Notes: a model not told the origin generated them from the sequence alone. Counted from the stretch's first letter, positions 15,388 through 24,225 are shown. The stretch is DNA of 41,272 bases from Kosmotogaceae bacterium (GCA_003444085.1 DLVL01000031.1:39426-80697), one strand, 5' to 3'. Program-made: numbers and translations.

Positions 15388-16017
15388 CTACGTATTCCGA
15401 TTACAATAGCTTCTGAGACAACAGTCTGAGCATGAGGGAGTACTCTTGCACACGGCTTTGCTGTGTTTGACAATCAGAGCATGATACTCCCCGTACAGCT
15501 CGACATCATCGGGCAGACTTCTCACGAAAATGTCCTGTAAGGCACGGTAACCTTCAGGAGGATTCATTCCAAGACGAGTCAGAAGGCGTCTTGTGTATTT
15601 GTCCACGACAAATACATTTTCACCGAATGCATACAGAAGTATCGCGTCAGCTGTTTCGTTTCCAACACCTTTAATGGCCAACAGTCTGTTCCTGCCAGGG
15701 GCATTTCGGCCTTCGCTAAAACTGTTTTCAGAAAACAGTTTTGCAATGCTTTTTATCGCCCCTGCCTTTGCCTTCCAAAAACCAGCAGGCTTGATAAGGT
15801 GCCCAATAACTTCTGTCGATTCCTCTGCAAGTTTCTTTGCATCAAGCATTTCTGCTTCTTTCATTTGATCAATTGCAGCTTCTACATTGAGCCAACTGGT
15901 GTTCTGTGTAAGTATCGCTCCTACAGCAACCTCGAAGGGAGTATCGGCTGGCCACCATTCCTGAGGACCGTGTTCCTCAAAAAGCAGTTCATAGATCTTT
16001 AGCAGATTCATTTCCAT
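15388..16017 (-). CDS. HhH-GPD DNA glycosylase, endonuclease III-like, probably monofunctional (MagIII-like)
   Basis: This 209-residue base-excision repair enzyme has a helix-hairpin-helix (LLAIKGVGNETADAILLYAF, 112-131), the catalytic Asp139 in VFVVDKYTRRLL and an iron-sulfur cluster loop with Cys190, Cys196, Cys199 and Cys205 (spacing 5-2-5). At the position of the catalytic lysine of endonuclease III (GVGRKTA) it has Glu121 (GVGNETA), so it should lack AP-lyase activity. The N-terminal WWPADTPFEVAVGAILTQNT resembles the 3-methyladenine glycosylase MagIII group. Its start overlaps the tsaB 3' end by 29 bases. It is the last gene of the hrcA operon. Confidence 0.87.
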   Translation of the reverse strand: MEMNLLKIYELLFEEHGPQEWWPADTPFEVAVGAILTQNTSWLNVEAAIDQMKEAEMLDAKKLAEESTEVIGHLIKPAGFWKAKAGAIKSIAKLFSENSFSEGRNAPGRNRLLAIKGVGNETADAILLYAFGENVFVVDKYTRRLLTRLGMNPPEGYRALQDIFVRSLPDDVELYGEYHALIVKHSKAVCKSTPSCSDCCLRSYCNRNT

Positions 16018-16675
16018 GACGCTTATCCCAATTGTCCTCAGCTAGGGATCTCTGCAGATATAATGGCTGGACTTCCCTGAAAGGTTTTGGTCCGATATCT
16101 TCCAGTGCTGCATCGATTATATGCAGTACCGCATCTGCAGAAGGTGAGGAGGCCAAGAACCACTCAATTGAAGGAAAATCGTCCTGGTCGAAACGACCAT
16201 CGACGAAAAGGAATGAGTCGCTCTCTTCGAGTGCGCTACAGATAGATTCAACACTTGAAAAAGACGGCTCGCTGTCCGGTATCACTTTACAGTCGTGACT
16301 TGCACGATACTTTCTCCAGTAATAGTATCCTGCACGTGCTCTCCTGATTACGATTCTTTCCTGGTGCGCCATTTGTGAGGCAACAAGATCCAGCGAGCAT
16401 ATCGGCAGCAGGGGCGTCTCATGCGGGTAACATAGTCCCTTCGCTGTAGCCATACCTATTCTCACACCTGTGAGTGATCCCGGACCTATACCACACCCGA
16501 TAAAATCAAGATCTTCGGGTCTTAAGGAAACCTGCCCCATAATACTGTCAATACACGGGGCAAGAGAGCTGCCATGCTTATCGTCTCCAGAGAATTGCAT
16601 AAAGCACGTTCTTTCCCCATTTCTTACTGCAAGAAAGAGATTGGATGATGAACTGTCGAAGAATAGGAATCTCAT
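15989..16675 (-). CDS. tsaB: tRNA threonylcarbamoyladenosine biosynthesis protein TsaB
   Basis: TsaB is the TsaD partner needed for t6A37 modification of ANN-decoding tRNAs. The 228-residue protein has the ASKHA-fold start MRFLFFDSSSSNLFLAV, the KHGSSLAPCIDSIM segment and the diagnostic GCGIGPGSLTGVRIGMATAKG (first 20 residues or so of that block near 61-81). The C-terminal half is divergent, as is usual. It lies 4 bp after the yitT-like gene and overlaps the glycosylase by 29 bp. TsaD, TsaE and TsaC are not in the window. Confidence 0.92.
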   Translation of the reverse strand: MRFLFFDSSSSNLFLAVRNGERTCFMQFSGDDKHGSSLAPCIDSIMGQVSLRPEDLDFIGCGIGPGSLTGVRIGMATAKGLCYPHETPLLPICSLDLVASQMAHQERIVIRRARAGYYYWRKYRASHDCKVIPDSEPSFSSVESICSALEESDSFLFVDGRFDQDDFPSIEWFLASSPSADAVLHIIDAALEDIGPKPFREVQPLYLQRSLAEDNWDKRHGNESAKDL

Positions 16676-16679
16676 AGTC

Positions 16680-17543
16680 TCAAGAAGTTACTCTCTTAAA
16701 TCCTTCGCCAAAGATCTCTGAGTTGTTTACCATAACCATGAATGACTGAGGGTCTTCATCCTTCAGAATTCTTCTAAGCTGCGGGATCTCGCGTCTTCGA
16801 AGCGCAACCATTATTAATGGGCGTCCTTCTCCAGTGTATCCACCAAATGCATTGAGCATTGTTACACCACGATCCATCTCATCGAGTATTCGCTCCTTTA
16901 TCCTCACAAAGCTCTTGCTTACTATGAAAGCTGTTCTTGTGTTTCCGGCTCCTTCCAGAACACCGTCTATCGCCTTGCTGGTAACAAAGATCGTTATTAT
17001 CCCGTACATAGCAGCCAGAGGACCGAACACCAGCACAGCCAGCAACGCTATTATTGTATCAGTAAGGAGAAGACCAGAGCCCGTACTTATCCCCATATAC
17101 TTGTTTAGAATCATGGCAATTATATCTGTTCCCCCTGTAGAAGCCCCTCTCCACATTACCAACCCCATTCCGAGACCTGCAAGTGCCCCTCCATAAATCG
17201 CAACAAGCAAACCACCATCGGAAACTGATGTCGCTTTAAATGCCGGGAACTCCAGAAAATTCATGAGGTCTATCATGATCGACAATGCGACTGAAGAATA
17301 AATGGATTTGACACCAAAACCGAGTCCCAGAAGTGAAAAAGCAAGAAGAAAGAGAAACAGATTGTAGGCAAGCATCTGAGCACCAACCCACCAGCCAAAG
17401 AGACTATTGAGGATGATGGCTAGTCCACTTACACCACCGGCTATTATGCCGTTGGGTAACATGAAGCTAACAACAGCAACCGCTGTAAGAAACGATCCAG
17501 CGGTTATTAGTACATAATCAACTCCTTGCTCCCGAGCATTCAT
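16680..17543 (-). CDS. YitT family membrane protein (DUF161 + DUF2179)
   Basis: The 287-residue protein has about six membrane segments in its first 200 residues (LITAGSFLTAVAVVSFMLP, GIIAGGVSGLAIILN, GASTGGTDIIAMILNKY) and a soluble C-terminal DUF2179 domain (RGVTMLNAFGGYTGEGRPL). The family is widespread and functionally uncharacterised; transport is presumed. The ATG overlaps the dnaJ stop (ATGA at 17543-17540), so it is translationally coupled to the chaperone genes and should be heat-induced with them. Confidence 0.9.
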   Translation of the reverse strand: MNAREQGVDYVLITAGSFLTAVAVVSFMLPNGIIAGGVSGLAIILNSLFGWWVGAQMLAYNLFLFLLAFSLLGLGFGVKSIYSSVALSIMIDLMNFLEFPAFKATSVSDGGLLVAIYGGALAGLGMGLVMWRGASTGGTDIIAMILNKYMGISTGSGLLLTDTIIALLAVLVFGPLAAMYGIITIFVTSKAIDGVLEGAGNTRTAFIVSKSFVRIKERILDEMDRGVTMLNAFGGYTGEGRPLIMVALRRREIPQLRRILKDEDPQSFMVMVNNSEIFGEGFKRVTS

Positions 17544-18661
17544 TCCATCACCTTTGCTTTTCTCAATTTCGCCACCTCGTGGAGAATCTTCCTTTCCTTG
17601 CTGGATGGTTTGGTAATTTTGACTTTCACCGAAACATTGAGGTCGCCACGCCTGCTATTCGATATGGAAGGAATGCCCATGTTCTTTAGTCTGAACACTG
17701 TACCTGGATTCGTTCCCTGCGGAATCGTGAGATTCTCGTAACCTCCTTCAGGAAGAGGAACCTCAACTGTTGTTCCCAGAACAGCTTCAACATAGTCTAT
17801 CTCTGCGATGTAATATAGATCATTTCCCCGTCTCTTGTACTTATCCGGTATCTTAACCCTTACCATCACATACAAGTCTCCACTAGGTCCGCCTGCCTTC
17901 CCGGCGTTGCCATGTCCTGATATTTTAAGAGTTGAGCCATCTTCTACACCCGGTGGAACGTTTACTTTTACCCGATGCTTCTCCTTGATGCTTCCGGAAC
18001 CGCCGCACTTTCCACAGCGATTATCTACCATCCTGCCGGCTCCCTCACATGTGCTGCAGACTGTCGTATTTGCAAAGACACCAAAGAATGAACGGTGTTC
18101 TTCCCTAACATAACCACTCCCACCACAGCTCGGGCAGGTTCTGAAACTGATGCCATTCTCAGCACCATTTCCTCCACAAGCGGCACACACCGCGTTCCTG
18201 TCATATTCCAGGTAGATCGTTTTTCCGCTGATCACATCCTTCAGGTCAACAGTAACGGAGGCGTGAATGTCTTCGCCTTTCATCGCCTGCCTTCCTCGCG
18301 ACTGCCCACCTCTTGACCTGGAACCCCCGAAGAAGACATCAAAGATATCCTGAAAATCACCAAAGCCTTCATCGAAGAAGCCTCCGCTGGTACCGGCAGT
18401 TCTTCCATGGCGAACTCTTTCAGATGGCTCTCCGACATAGCCAAACTTATCGAACATCGCACGCTTTTCGGGATCACTTAGCACATGGTACGCTTCCTGT
18501 ATCTCCTTGAATCTATCCTCGGCTTCCTTTTTGTCATCACCTTTGTAAGCGTCCGGGTGCCATTCCCTGACAAGCTTTCTGTACGCCTTTTTTATATCTT
18601 CTTTGGAGGCATCTCGTGAAACGCCAAGTATTGAATAGTAGTCTTTTCTGCTTGCGGCCAT
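17540..18661 (-). CDS. dnaJ: Molecular chaperone DnaJ
   Basis: This is the Hsp40 co-chaperone that delivers substrates to DnaK and stimulates its ATPase. The 373-residue protein is a complete type I DnaJ: J domain with HPD at 35-37, Gly/Phe-rich linker (GFFDEGFGDFQDIFDVFFGG), four CxxCxGxG zinc repeats (CAACGGNG, CPSCGGSG, CSTCEGAG, CGKCGGSG) and the C-terminal client-binding domains. It follows grpE after 15 bp and overlaps the yitT-like gene. dnaK is not in the operon or the window. Confidence 0.98.
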   Translation of the reverse strand: MAASRKDYYSILGVSRDASKEDIKKAYRKLVREWHPDAYKGDDKKEAEDRFKEIQEAYHVLSDPEKRAMFDKFGYVGEPSERVRHGRTAGTSGGFFDEGFGDFQDIFDVFFGGSRSRGGQSRGRQAMKGEDIHASVTVDLKDVISGKTIYLEYDRNAVCAACGGNGAENGISFRTCPSCGGSGYVREEHRSFFGVFANTTVCSTCEGAGRMVDNRCGKCGGSGSIKEKHRVKVNVPPGVEDGSTLKISGHGNAGKAGGPSGDLYVMVRVKIPDKYKRRGNDLYYIAEIDYVEAVLGTTVEVPLPEGGYENLTIPQGTNPGTVFRLKNMGIPSISNSRRGDLNVSVKVKITKPSSKERKILHEVAKLRKAKVME

Positions 18662-18676
18662 ATTACCACCCTCTGA

Positions 18677-19285
18677 TTATTCGCCTTCAGATTCTTTCTT
18701 CTCCTTCGGCTTCACTGCCACGATAACCCTGGCTGGTTTAAGTACCTTGCTTCTGAAGGAATACCCCTTCTCTTCAACCTCTACCACTGTCATTTCTTCG
18801 AAAGAGTCTGTTTCAACAGTCTCACTCACTTCGTGAAGAAACGGATCAAAAAGCTTGCCTGTTTCAGGATTGATTTCCTCAACACCCTCCTCCTGCATAA
18901 TCGAGAGCATTCGTCTGTAAATCATTCTCACACCACTGAGGAAGTTTTCGTCTATCTTTTCAGTATGGTCAAGAGCTCTCTCAAGATCTTCGTAGAGTCC
19001 AAGCAACTTGAACAGCAAGTTCTCTTCTGCTCTGTGGACGAGTTCCTGTGTCTCTCTGGCAACAGCCTTTTTGAAGTTGTGAAACTCTGCTCTCAGTCTT
19101 GAGTTATTGGCTTCGAGCTCTTCAATGCTCTTACGTTGTTCCTCCGTCTGTGCTATGAGTTTTTCTATCTCCTGTTCGTTTCCCTTTTGGGCCGCATCCT
19201 TCTTGTCTTGCTCAACATGTTCCTGTGAAGACTCGTTACCCTGATCTTCTCGAACAGCAGAATCCTTTTTCTTCTTGCTATCCAT
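18677..19285 (-). CDS. grpE: Nucleotide exchange factor GrpE
   Basis: GrpE releases ADP from DnaK. The 202-residue protein has a charged, Lys/Glu/Gln-rich N-terminus, a coiled-coil helix (about 40-105) and the beta-domain signature FDPFLHEVSETVETDSFEEM with VEEKGYSFRSKVLKPARVIV near the C-terminus. It sits 20 bp after hrcA and 15 bp before dnaJ in the heat-shock operon. Confidence 0.96.
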   Translation of the reverse strand: MDSKKKKDSAVREDQGNESSQEHVEQDKKDAAQKGNEQEIEKLIAQTEEQRKSIEELEANNSRLRAEFHNFKKAVARETQELVHRAEENLLFKLLGLYEDLERALDHTEKIDENFLSGVRMIYRRMLSIMQEEGVEEINPETGKLFDPFLHEVSETVETDSFEEMTVVEVEEKGYSFRSKVLKPARVIVAVKPKEKKESEGE

Positions 19286-19305
19286 TTGCGATCACCTCTA
19301 GAAAA

Positions 19306-20358
19306 TTATCTACTCGAAAACACTTCAGTGAGCCTATTGGCAGCAAATTCGAGCTGCGAGAAGACTTTCTCATAAAGCACTACCTTCGGAGATATTATGA
19401 TCACATTTCCCAGCACCTCTTCGTGCCTGCTATATGGTGCTATCATGACAGCGAAGTTCCTCAATTGCGCCTTTCCAATCTCTTCGCCAATGAATACACG
19501 CGATTCACTAACCGGTTCCTTCTGGCAAAGATCTTGCAACAGTTCGTCAAGACTCGATGGATTTTCAACATGCTGTACAATTCCCACGATGTCATCCCAA
19601 TCAAGGAACGGATTGGACATCAAGAATTCAAACCCATATCGATAGTTCTCTTCATCCATCTCTGAGTCAAAGACATTTTCAAGGAAATAGATGATCTGCT
19701 GCAGCTCTTTTCTGTACCATCGCTCGTCTTCCAACTTGACATTTCGTATGCCATGTCTGATTTCTCCAACAGTCCTTCCTGCAACGACATCGTTCACCGT
19801 TGTGCGAAGATCGCTCAATCCTTCTTGCAAGGGACCCGAAAAGACCGTAACATTCATGGTGACACCTAATTCGGTCACTATGGTGAAATTCAGGTATCCT
19901 TCCGCCACTTCGGTAATTCCGATATTCCTGACAGTCAGTTTCCCAACATCAGGTTTCTCAATTATGACAAGTGTTTTGGCGGCCTTGGCAATAAACCTGG
20001 TCGTCGTACGCAACAGCTTCTCTATGTCGCCAATAACATTTGTGGTTCTTACCGCAATATCCCCGGAAGGTGCATCCAGTTCACGAGAAAGGTTCTTCAC
20101 AGACTCGAAATAGAACCTCAAACCTTTATCGCTCGGAACTCTCCCGGCAGAAGTGTGTGGTTGCGTAATGTATCCCAGATATTCGAGCTTTCGCATGTCA
20201 TTCCTAATGGTGGCAGAGCTAAAATCAAGGTTCGAGCTCTCCAGTACATGTTTCGAACTCACTGCCTTGCCTTTGGAAACATAAGCCCTGGCCACGCAAT
20301 ACAGTACGCTTAGTTGTCTATCGTTCAATTCAGGAGAAGGCGAGCTCCTCTTTGTCAT
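19306..20358 (-). CDS. hrcA: Heat-inducible transcription repressor HrcA
   Basis: HrcA represses chaperone operons by binding CIRCE. The 350-residue protein has the N-terminal winged helix (LNDRQLSVLYCVARAYV, SSATIRNDMRKLEYLGYI, TSAGRVPSDKGLRFYF) followed by the GAF-like and C-terminal parts ending VFSQLEFAANRLTEVF. I place the start at ATG 20358: GAGGTG lies 7 bases upstream, while the GTG at 20364 is one base from it. The start codon and ribosome site lie within the CIRCE operator (20358-20384), so the repressor regulates its own gene and the whole operon. Confidence 0.96.
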   Translation of the reverse strand: MTKRSSPSPELNDRQLSVLYCVARAYVSKGKAVSSKHVLESSNLDFSSATIRNDMRKLEYLGYITQPHTSAGRVPSDKGLRFYFESVKNLSRELDAPSGDIAVRTTNVIGDIEKLLRTTTRFIAKAAKTLVIIEKPDVGKLTVRNIGITEVAEGYLNFTIVTELGVTMNVTVFSGPLQEGLSDLRTTVNDVVAGRTVGEIRHGIRNVKLEDERWYRKELQQIIYFLENVFDSEMDEENYRYGFEFLMSNPFLDWDDIVGIVQHVENPSSLDELLQDLCQKEPVSESRVFIGEEIGKAQLRNFAVMIAPYSRHEEVLGNVIIISPKVVLYEKVFSQLEFAANRLTEVFSSR

Positions 20359-20384
20359 TAGCACTCACCTCATACGACTGCTAA
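20358..20384. promoter_or_regulatory. CIRCE operator (HrcA binding site)
   Basis: On the plus strand TTAGCACTC (20358-20366), 9 bases and GACTGCTAA (20376-20384) match the CIRCE consensus TTAGCACTC-N9-GAGTGCTAA with a single mismatch (C for G at 20378). It overlaps the hrcA start codon and ribosome site and lies just downstream of the leftward promoter. Confidence 0.93.
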
Positions 20385-20387
20385 TTA

Positions 20388-20416
20388 AGCTTAGCATGGG
20401 GCTTCCGTATTGTCAA
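20388..20416 (-). promoter_or_regulatory. Promoter of the hrcA operon
   Basis: On the minus strand a perfect TTGACA (20416-20411), 17 bp, and a weak TAAGCT (20393-20388) place +1 near 20381, inside CIRCE. The -35 occupies the same bases as the -35 of the divergent murE promoter. Confidence 0.55.
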
Positions 20417-20438
20417 GGTAAATAACCGGTGATAGAAT
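20410..20438 (+). promoter_or_regulatory. Promoter of the mur gene cluster
   Basis: TTGTCA (20410-20415), 17 bp and TAGAAT (20433-20438) match consensus at 10 of 12 positions, predicting +1 near 20445, just before the G-rich ribosome site of murE (20451-20459). Confidence 0.7.
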
Positions 20439-20466
20439 ACGTTCAAGCGGAAGGGGGGGTTTCTAG

Positions 20467-21966
20467 TTGAAGCTGTCTCAGGTCATTGAACTCCTCGGCA
20501 ATAATATCTCTGAAATCAGCAGACTTGATGGAACAGATATTGAACTCACCAGTATAGAAAGTGACTCCCGTCTTCTTAAGCCCGGAAACCTTTTTATCTG
20601 TATTTGTGGTCATTCATTTGACTCTCATGTTCTTGCCAGAGATGCGATTGATGCTGGCGCCTCGGCGATTATTGCTGAGAAGCCTCTCCAAAATGAAGAG
20701 AACATCCCTGTGCCGATTGTTTACGTTAAGGACTCAAGGCTTGCCGAGTCTCTTCTTACTATGGAGTTCTACAAGAATCCTTACAGGGATCTTACTACAA
20801 TCGGTGTTACCGGAACAAATGGAAAAACAACCATCACAACTCTTATTTATCATGTCCTCAACATATTTGAGTCTTCACCAGCACTGGTTGGTACAGTTCG
20901 AAACATCATTGGGGACAAAGTGATAGCAAATCCTGAGAATACCACACCGGGTCCGTCAACATTAGCAAGATATCTGAAACTAGCCCTGGATAAGAAATGT
21001 AGATACTTCGTGATGGAAGTCTCTTCCCACGCGCTGTCAATGCATCGAATCGATGGCATGCGTTTTGATGTTGCAGTGCTGAACAATGTTACGCGAGACC
21101 ATCTTGATTTTCATGAATCTTTCGAAGAGTATTATAAGACCAAGTTAAGGATTTTCCAGCGATTGAAAGCCACAGGAATGGCGGTGGTTAATGCAGACCA
21201 GATTGATCTGGGAGACATTCGTGTACCAAGAAACCGTGTCTTTACTTATGGCTTCGGGGATGAATCTGACTACAGAATGGAAGACCTCGAGATTTCCAGA
21301 ACCGGTATGGAGTTTCTCATTCATACCCCCAACGAAACAGTTAGCAGAGTTTACACAAGACTGCTCGGAGAGCACAATGCCTACAATGTTGCAGCAGCCA
21401 TAGCGGTTCTGAGCACACTGAACTACGATATGGAACACATTGTGGAGGCAATATCTACATTCAGCGGCGTCCCGGGACGGTACGAGTTTGTCGAAGAATC
21501 CACCAAGTATGGTTTCGATGTTGTCGTGGATTTTGCGCATACTCCAGATGCACTCGAAAAGCTCCTCAAGACCGCCCTGAAGCTTGCGACAGGAAGAATC
21601 ATCCTTGTCTTCGGAGCAGGTGGTAGTGCCGATCGTGGCAAGAGACCACTTATGGCTTCGGTGGCATCAAAATTTGCCAGTGTCGTTATTCTTACTTCAG
21701 ATGATCCGAAGCAGGATGACCCCAGAGAGATTCTGGAAGACCTCGAGCTGGGGATGAACAAGTTTAAACCCTATCTCGTTATTGCAGACCGCTATGAAGC
21801 GATATCTGTTGCACTAACTCTCGCAAACCGCGAAGATACAGTCATTATCGCTGGAAGAGGACATGAGGATTTCCAGATACTGGCAGACAGGAAGATCAAT
21901 TTTAACGACAAACAAGTGGTCAAAGAGATTCTGGAAACTAAATTCCGGAGACATGTGAAGAAGTGA
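20467..21966 (+). CDS. murE: UDP-N-acetylmuramyl-tripeptide synthetase MurE
   Basis: MurE adds the third residue (diaminopimelate or lysine) to UDP-MurNAc-L-Ala-D-Glu. The 499-residue ligase has P-loop TGTNGKTT (115-122), MEVSSHALSMHRI, NNVTRDHLDFH and VVDFAHTPDALEKLLK. The specificity motif, DNPR in DAP enzymes and DDPR as I recall in Thermotoga maritima MurE, reads DDPK at residues 412-415 (21700-21711). The TTG start at 20467 has AAGGGGGGG 6-8 bases upstream. It is the first gene of the mur block; murF overlaps its stop by 4 bases (GTGA). Confidence 0.96.
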   Translation: MKLSQVIELLGNNISEISRLDGTDIELTSIESDSRLLKPGNLFICICGHSFDSHVLARDAIDAGASAIIAEKPLQNEENIPVPIVYVKDSRLAESLLTMEFYKNPYRDLTTIGVTGTNGKTTITTLIYHVLNIFESSPALVGTVRNIIGDKVIANPENTTPGPSTLARYLKLALDKKCRYFVMEVSSHALSMHRIDGMRFDVAVLNNVTRDHLDFHESFEEYYKTKLRIFQRLKATGMAVVNADQIDLGDIRVPRNRVFTYGFGDESDYRMEDLEISRTGMEFLIHTPNETVSRVYTRLLGEHNAYNVAAAIAVLSTLNYDMEHIVEAISTFSGVPGRYEFVEESTKYGFDVVVDFAHTPDALEKLLKTALKLATGRIILVFGAGGSADRGKRPLMASVASKFASVVILTSDDPKQDDPREILEDLELGMNKFKPYLVIADRYEAISVALTLANREDTVIIAGRGHEDFQILADRKINFNDKQVVKEILETKFRRHVKK

Positions 21967-23300
21967 AAAGAACTGCATCGGAAGCTGAAAGACTACTGCA
22001 TCTTGCCAGAGGAAGAAGGATCCGCCTTGATTCCAGAGCTGTTGAATCCGGCGATGTCTTTATTGCCTTGAAAGGCAAGAGAACGGACGGCCACTCTTTT
22101 ATCGGACAGGCCCGGGCTAATGGAGCAGAGGTCGTAGTAGCAAGCGAAGAACGTTCAGGTGTCTCACTGGTAGTGGAAGACCCCGTGACAGTATTGTTCG
22201 AGGCTGCGAGGCTGGTTATCGAAGCTTTGAAAGACATCAAGAAGATTGTGATCACCGGTTCCAACGGAAAAACCACTGCGAAAGAGATAACCGCATTTCT
22301 GTTATCTCAACTGGGCAAGACTTTCAAAACACCGGGAAACATGAACACAGATATTGGGGTCCCCGCTTCGATTGTCGAAAGAGCCGAGGAACTCATTGCA
22401 GCAGATTTCGCCGTCTTTGAAGTCGCTACGGATGGTCCCGGAGATATCGCCAAACTCACAAGACTAATCGAGCCATTTGCAGCAGTTCTTTTGAACGTGG
22501 GCACTGCCCATGTAGGAAACTTCGAATCCGGACAGGCCCTGTTTGAGGAGAAACTCTCGGTTTTCTTCTCTCATGCAGGGATCAGCATTGCCATTGCCAA
22601 TAACGATGACAACAGGATACTTGAGAGACTGAAAGACTTTCCAGGCAGAAAGTACTTCTTCGGAATGGCTGGAGGAGATTTCAGAATACGTGATTACGAT
22701 TACAGAAAAGACAAGACACTGCTTGCTTTCGACACACCAGAGGGGACTAAGATGATGCGCTTGAACGGTACCTGGCACATCGGCCACATTCTGGATCTTG
22801 GAGCAGCTTATCTCACTGCACAGGCTATGGGACTTGATGAACCTTCTCTATATCTCCCTTCTTATGTTCTGAGAAATGATGGACGCTTTGCAGTGAGATC
22901 TTTGAATGGTATCACTGTGGTGGACGACACATATAACAGTAGTCCAGAGTCAATAAGGGCTGCCGTTGAATCAATCAACAGATTTCACAAGACGGGCCGA
23001 AGATTTGCTGTTGTTGGTTCAATACTCGAACAGGGTGACAACGCTATTGCCAGTCATCAGAAAGCCGGTGAATATCTCAGAGACTTCGAAGGCGTGATTC
23101 TTTACACGAAGGATGATCAGGTTCTATCAATGGAAGAAGCCTTACAAGTCAGCTTCAGATCATCTGTTCCTGAAGAAATCGCCTTCTGGCTTTCTCGGAA
23201 TGCGAGGGCAAATGATCTGATCTATTTCAAGGCATCCAGAGCAGTAGAGATGGAGACAGTGCTTCGAACCTTCCTGGAGATGATCAGTGATGATTCGTGA
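21963..23300 (+). CDS. murF: UDP-N-acetylmuramoyl-tripeptide--D-alanyl-D-alanine ligase MurF
   Basis: MurF attaches D-Ala-D-Ala to complete the UDP-MurNAc-pentapeptide. The 445-residue protein has SRAVESGDVFIALKG, P-loop TGSNGKTT (98-105), NVGTAHVGNFES and the MurF-specific VVDDTYNSSPESIRAAVE. The GTG start at 21963 overlaps the murE stop (GTGA). The 3' end overlaps the first bases of mraY by about 14 bp. Confidence 0.96.
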   Translation: MKRTASEAERLLHLARGRRIRLDSRAVESGDVFIALKGKRTDGHSFIGQARANGAEVVVASEERSGVSLVVEDPVTVLFEAARLVIEALKDIKKIVITGSNGKTTAKEITAFLLSQLGKTFKTPGNMNTDIGVPASIVERAEELIAADFAVFEVATDGPGDIAKLTRLIEPFAAVLLNVGTAHVGNFESGQALFEEKLSVFFSHAGISIAIANNDDNRILERLKDFPGRKYFFGMAGGDFRIRDYDYRKDKTLLAFDTPEGTKMMRLNGTWHIGHILDLGAAYLTAQAMGLDEPSLYLPSYVLRNDGRFAVRSLNGITVVDDTYNSSPESIRAAVESINRFHKTGRRFAVVGSILEQGDNAIASHQKAGEYLRDFEGVILYTKDDQVLSMEEALQVSFRSSVPEEIAFWLSRNARANDLIYFKASRAVEMETVLRTFLEMISDDS

Positions 23301-24225
23301 AGTCCTTGTGCTTTTGCTTTCTTTTTCTGCTTCATCTATTCTATTGAAACCATTCATAGCTTTCCAGAAGAAAAGAAGAATCGGTCAGTTTATCAGGGAA
23401 GAAGGTCCTGATTTGCATAACCACAAGACCGGAACACCAACATCAGCAGGCCTGGTATTCGTTTCACTGATAATCGCTTTCACTCTGATCTTTGATTTCA
23501 ACGCAAAAAACGCAATCATTGTCTTATCTGGGATTCTCTTTGGGTACATTGGTCTTATCGATGATGTAGCCAAGATAAGGAAGAGAAATGCACGGGGCGT
23601 AAACGCCTGGACCAAGCTTCTTCTTCAGTTTCTTTCAGGAGCAATTGTGCTTGTTCTGGTCTATTACTTGAATCCCGAATCGTTTTACATTCTGCGACTG
23701 GGACCGGTGAGTATTGAACTTGGATGGGCCAGAGTACCAGTCTCGTTGGTCATATTGGCTGGAATGAGCAATGGCGTTAACCTCACCGATGGTGTTGACG
23801 GGCTCGCGGCATCTGTCATGATCTTTGCTATTCTGCCGCTTGTGCTTGTTTCTCCGCAAAGCATATTCTTTTCTGCGATGATCGGGAGTCTCGCTGGTTT
23901 TCTGCTTCATAACTGGCATCCTGCGAAGATTTTCATGGGAGATACGGGATCGCTGGCAATGGGTGGAATGCTCGCCACAGCTTTCGTCGTCACAGGTCAG
24001 GAGCTATTGCTGCTGCTGTTTGGCTTTGTATTTGTCGCAGAAATTCTGAGTGATATCATACAGGTAAGCTATTTCAAGGCAACTGGGAAACGTGTCTTCT
24101 TAATGGCACCAATTCATCATCACTTCGAGTTGAAGGGATGGAAAGAAACCAGAATCGCTGTTGTCTTTTCTATCGTAGCCCTTTCTGCTTCGTTAATAGG
24201 GCTTCTGGTAATAAATGGGGGTTGA
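23287..24225 (+). CDS. mraY: Phospho-N-acetylmuramoyl-pentapeptide-transferase MraY
   Basis: MraY transfers phospho-MurNAc-pentapeptide to undecaprenyl phosphate, forming lipid I at the membrane. The 312-residue protein has about ten membrane segments and the family motifs GYIGLIDDVAKIRKRNARG (catalytic Asp pair), GMSNGVNLTDGVDGLA (metal-binding Asp), MGDTGSLAMGG and HHHFELKGW. The start is GTG 23287 (7 bases after GGAG) or the adjacent ATG 23290, both overlapping the murF end. Confidence 0.95.
   Translation: MMIREVLVLLLSFSASSILLKPFIAFQKKRRIGQFIREEGPDLHNHKTGTPTSAGLVFVSLIIAFTLIFDFNAKNAIIVLSGILFGYIGLIDDVAKIRKRNARGVNAWTKLLLQFLSGAIVLVLVYYLNPESFYILRLGPVSIELGWARVPVSLVILAGMSNGVNLTDGVDGLAASVMIFAILPLVLVSPQSIFFSAMIGSLAGFLLHNWHPAKIFMGDTGSLAMGGMLATAFVVTGQELLLLLFGFVFVAEILSDIIQVSYFKATGKRVFLMAPIHHHFELKGWKETRIAVVFSIVALSASLIGLLVINGG

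Noticed and set aside
18280..18510. Frames overlapping dnaJ on both strands
   Set aside because: They come from the Gly/Arg-rich linker and zinc-finger codons of a complete dnaJ.
19286..19305. Possible missing dnaK between hrcA, grpE and dnaJ
   Set aside because: Only 20 bp and 15 bp separate these genes; an hrcA-grpE-dnaJ order with dnaK elsewhere is normal for Thermotogota, so nothing has been lost here.
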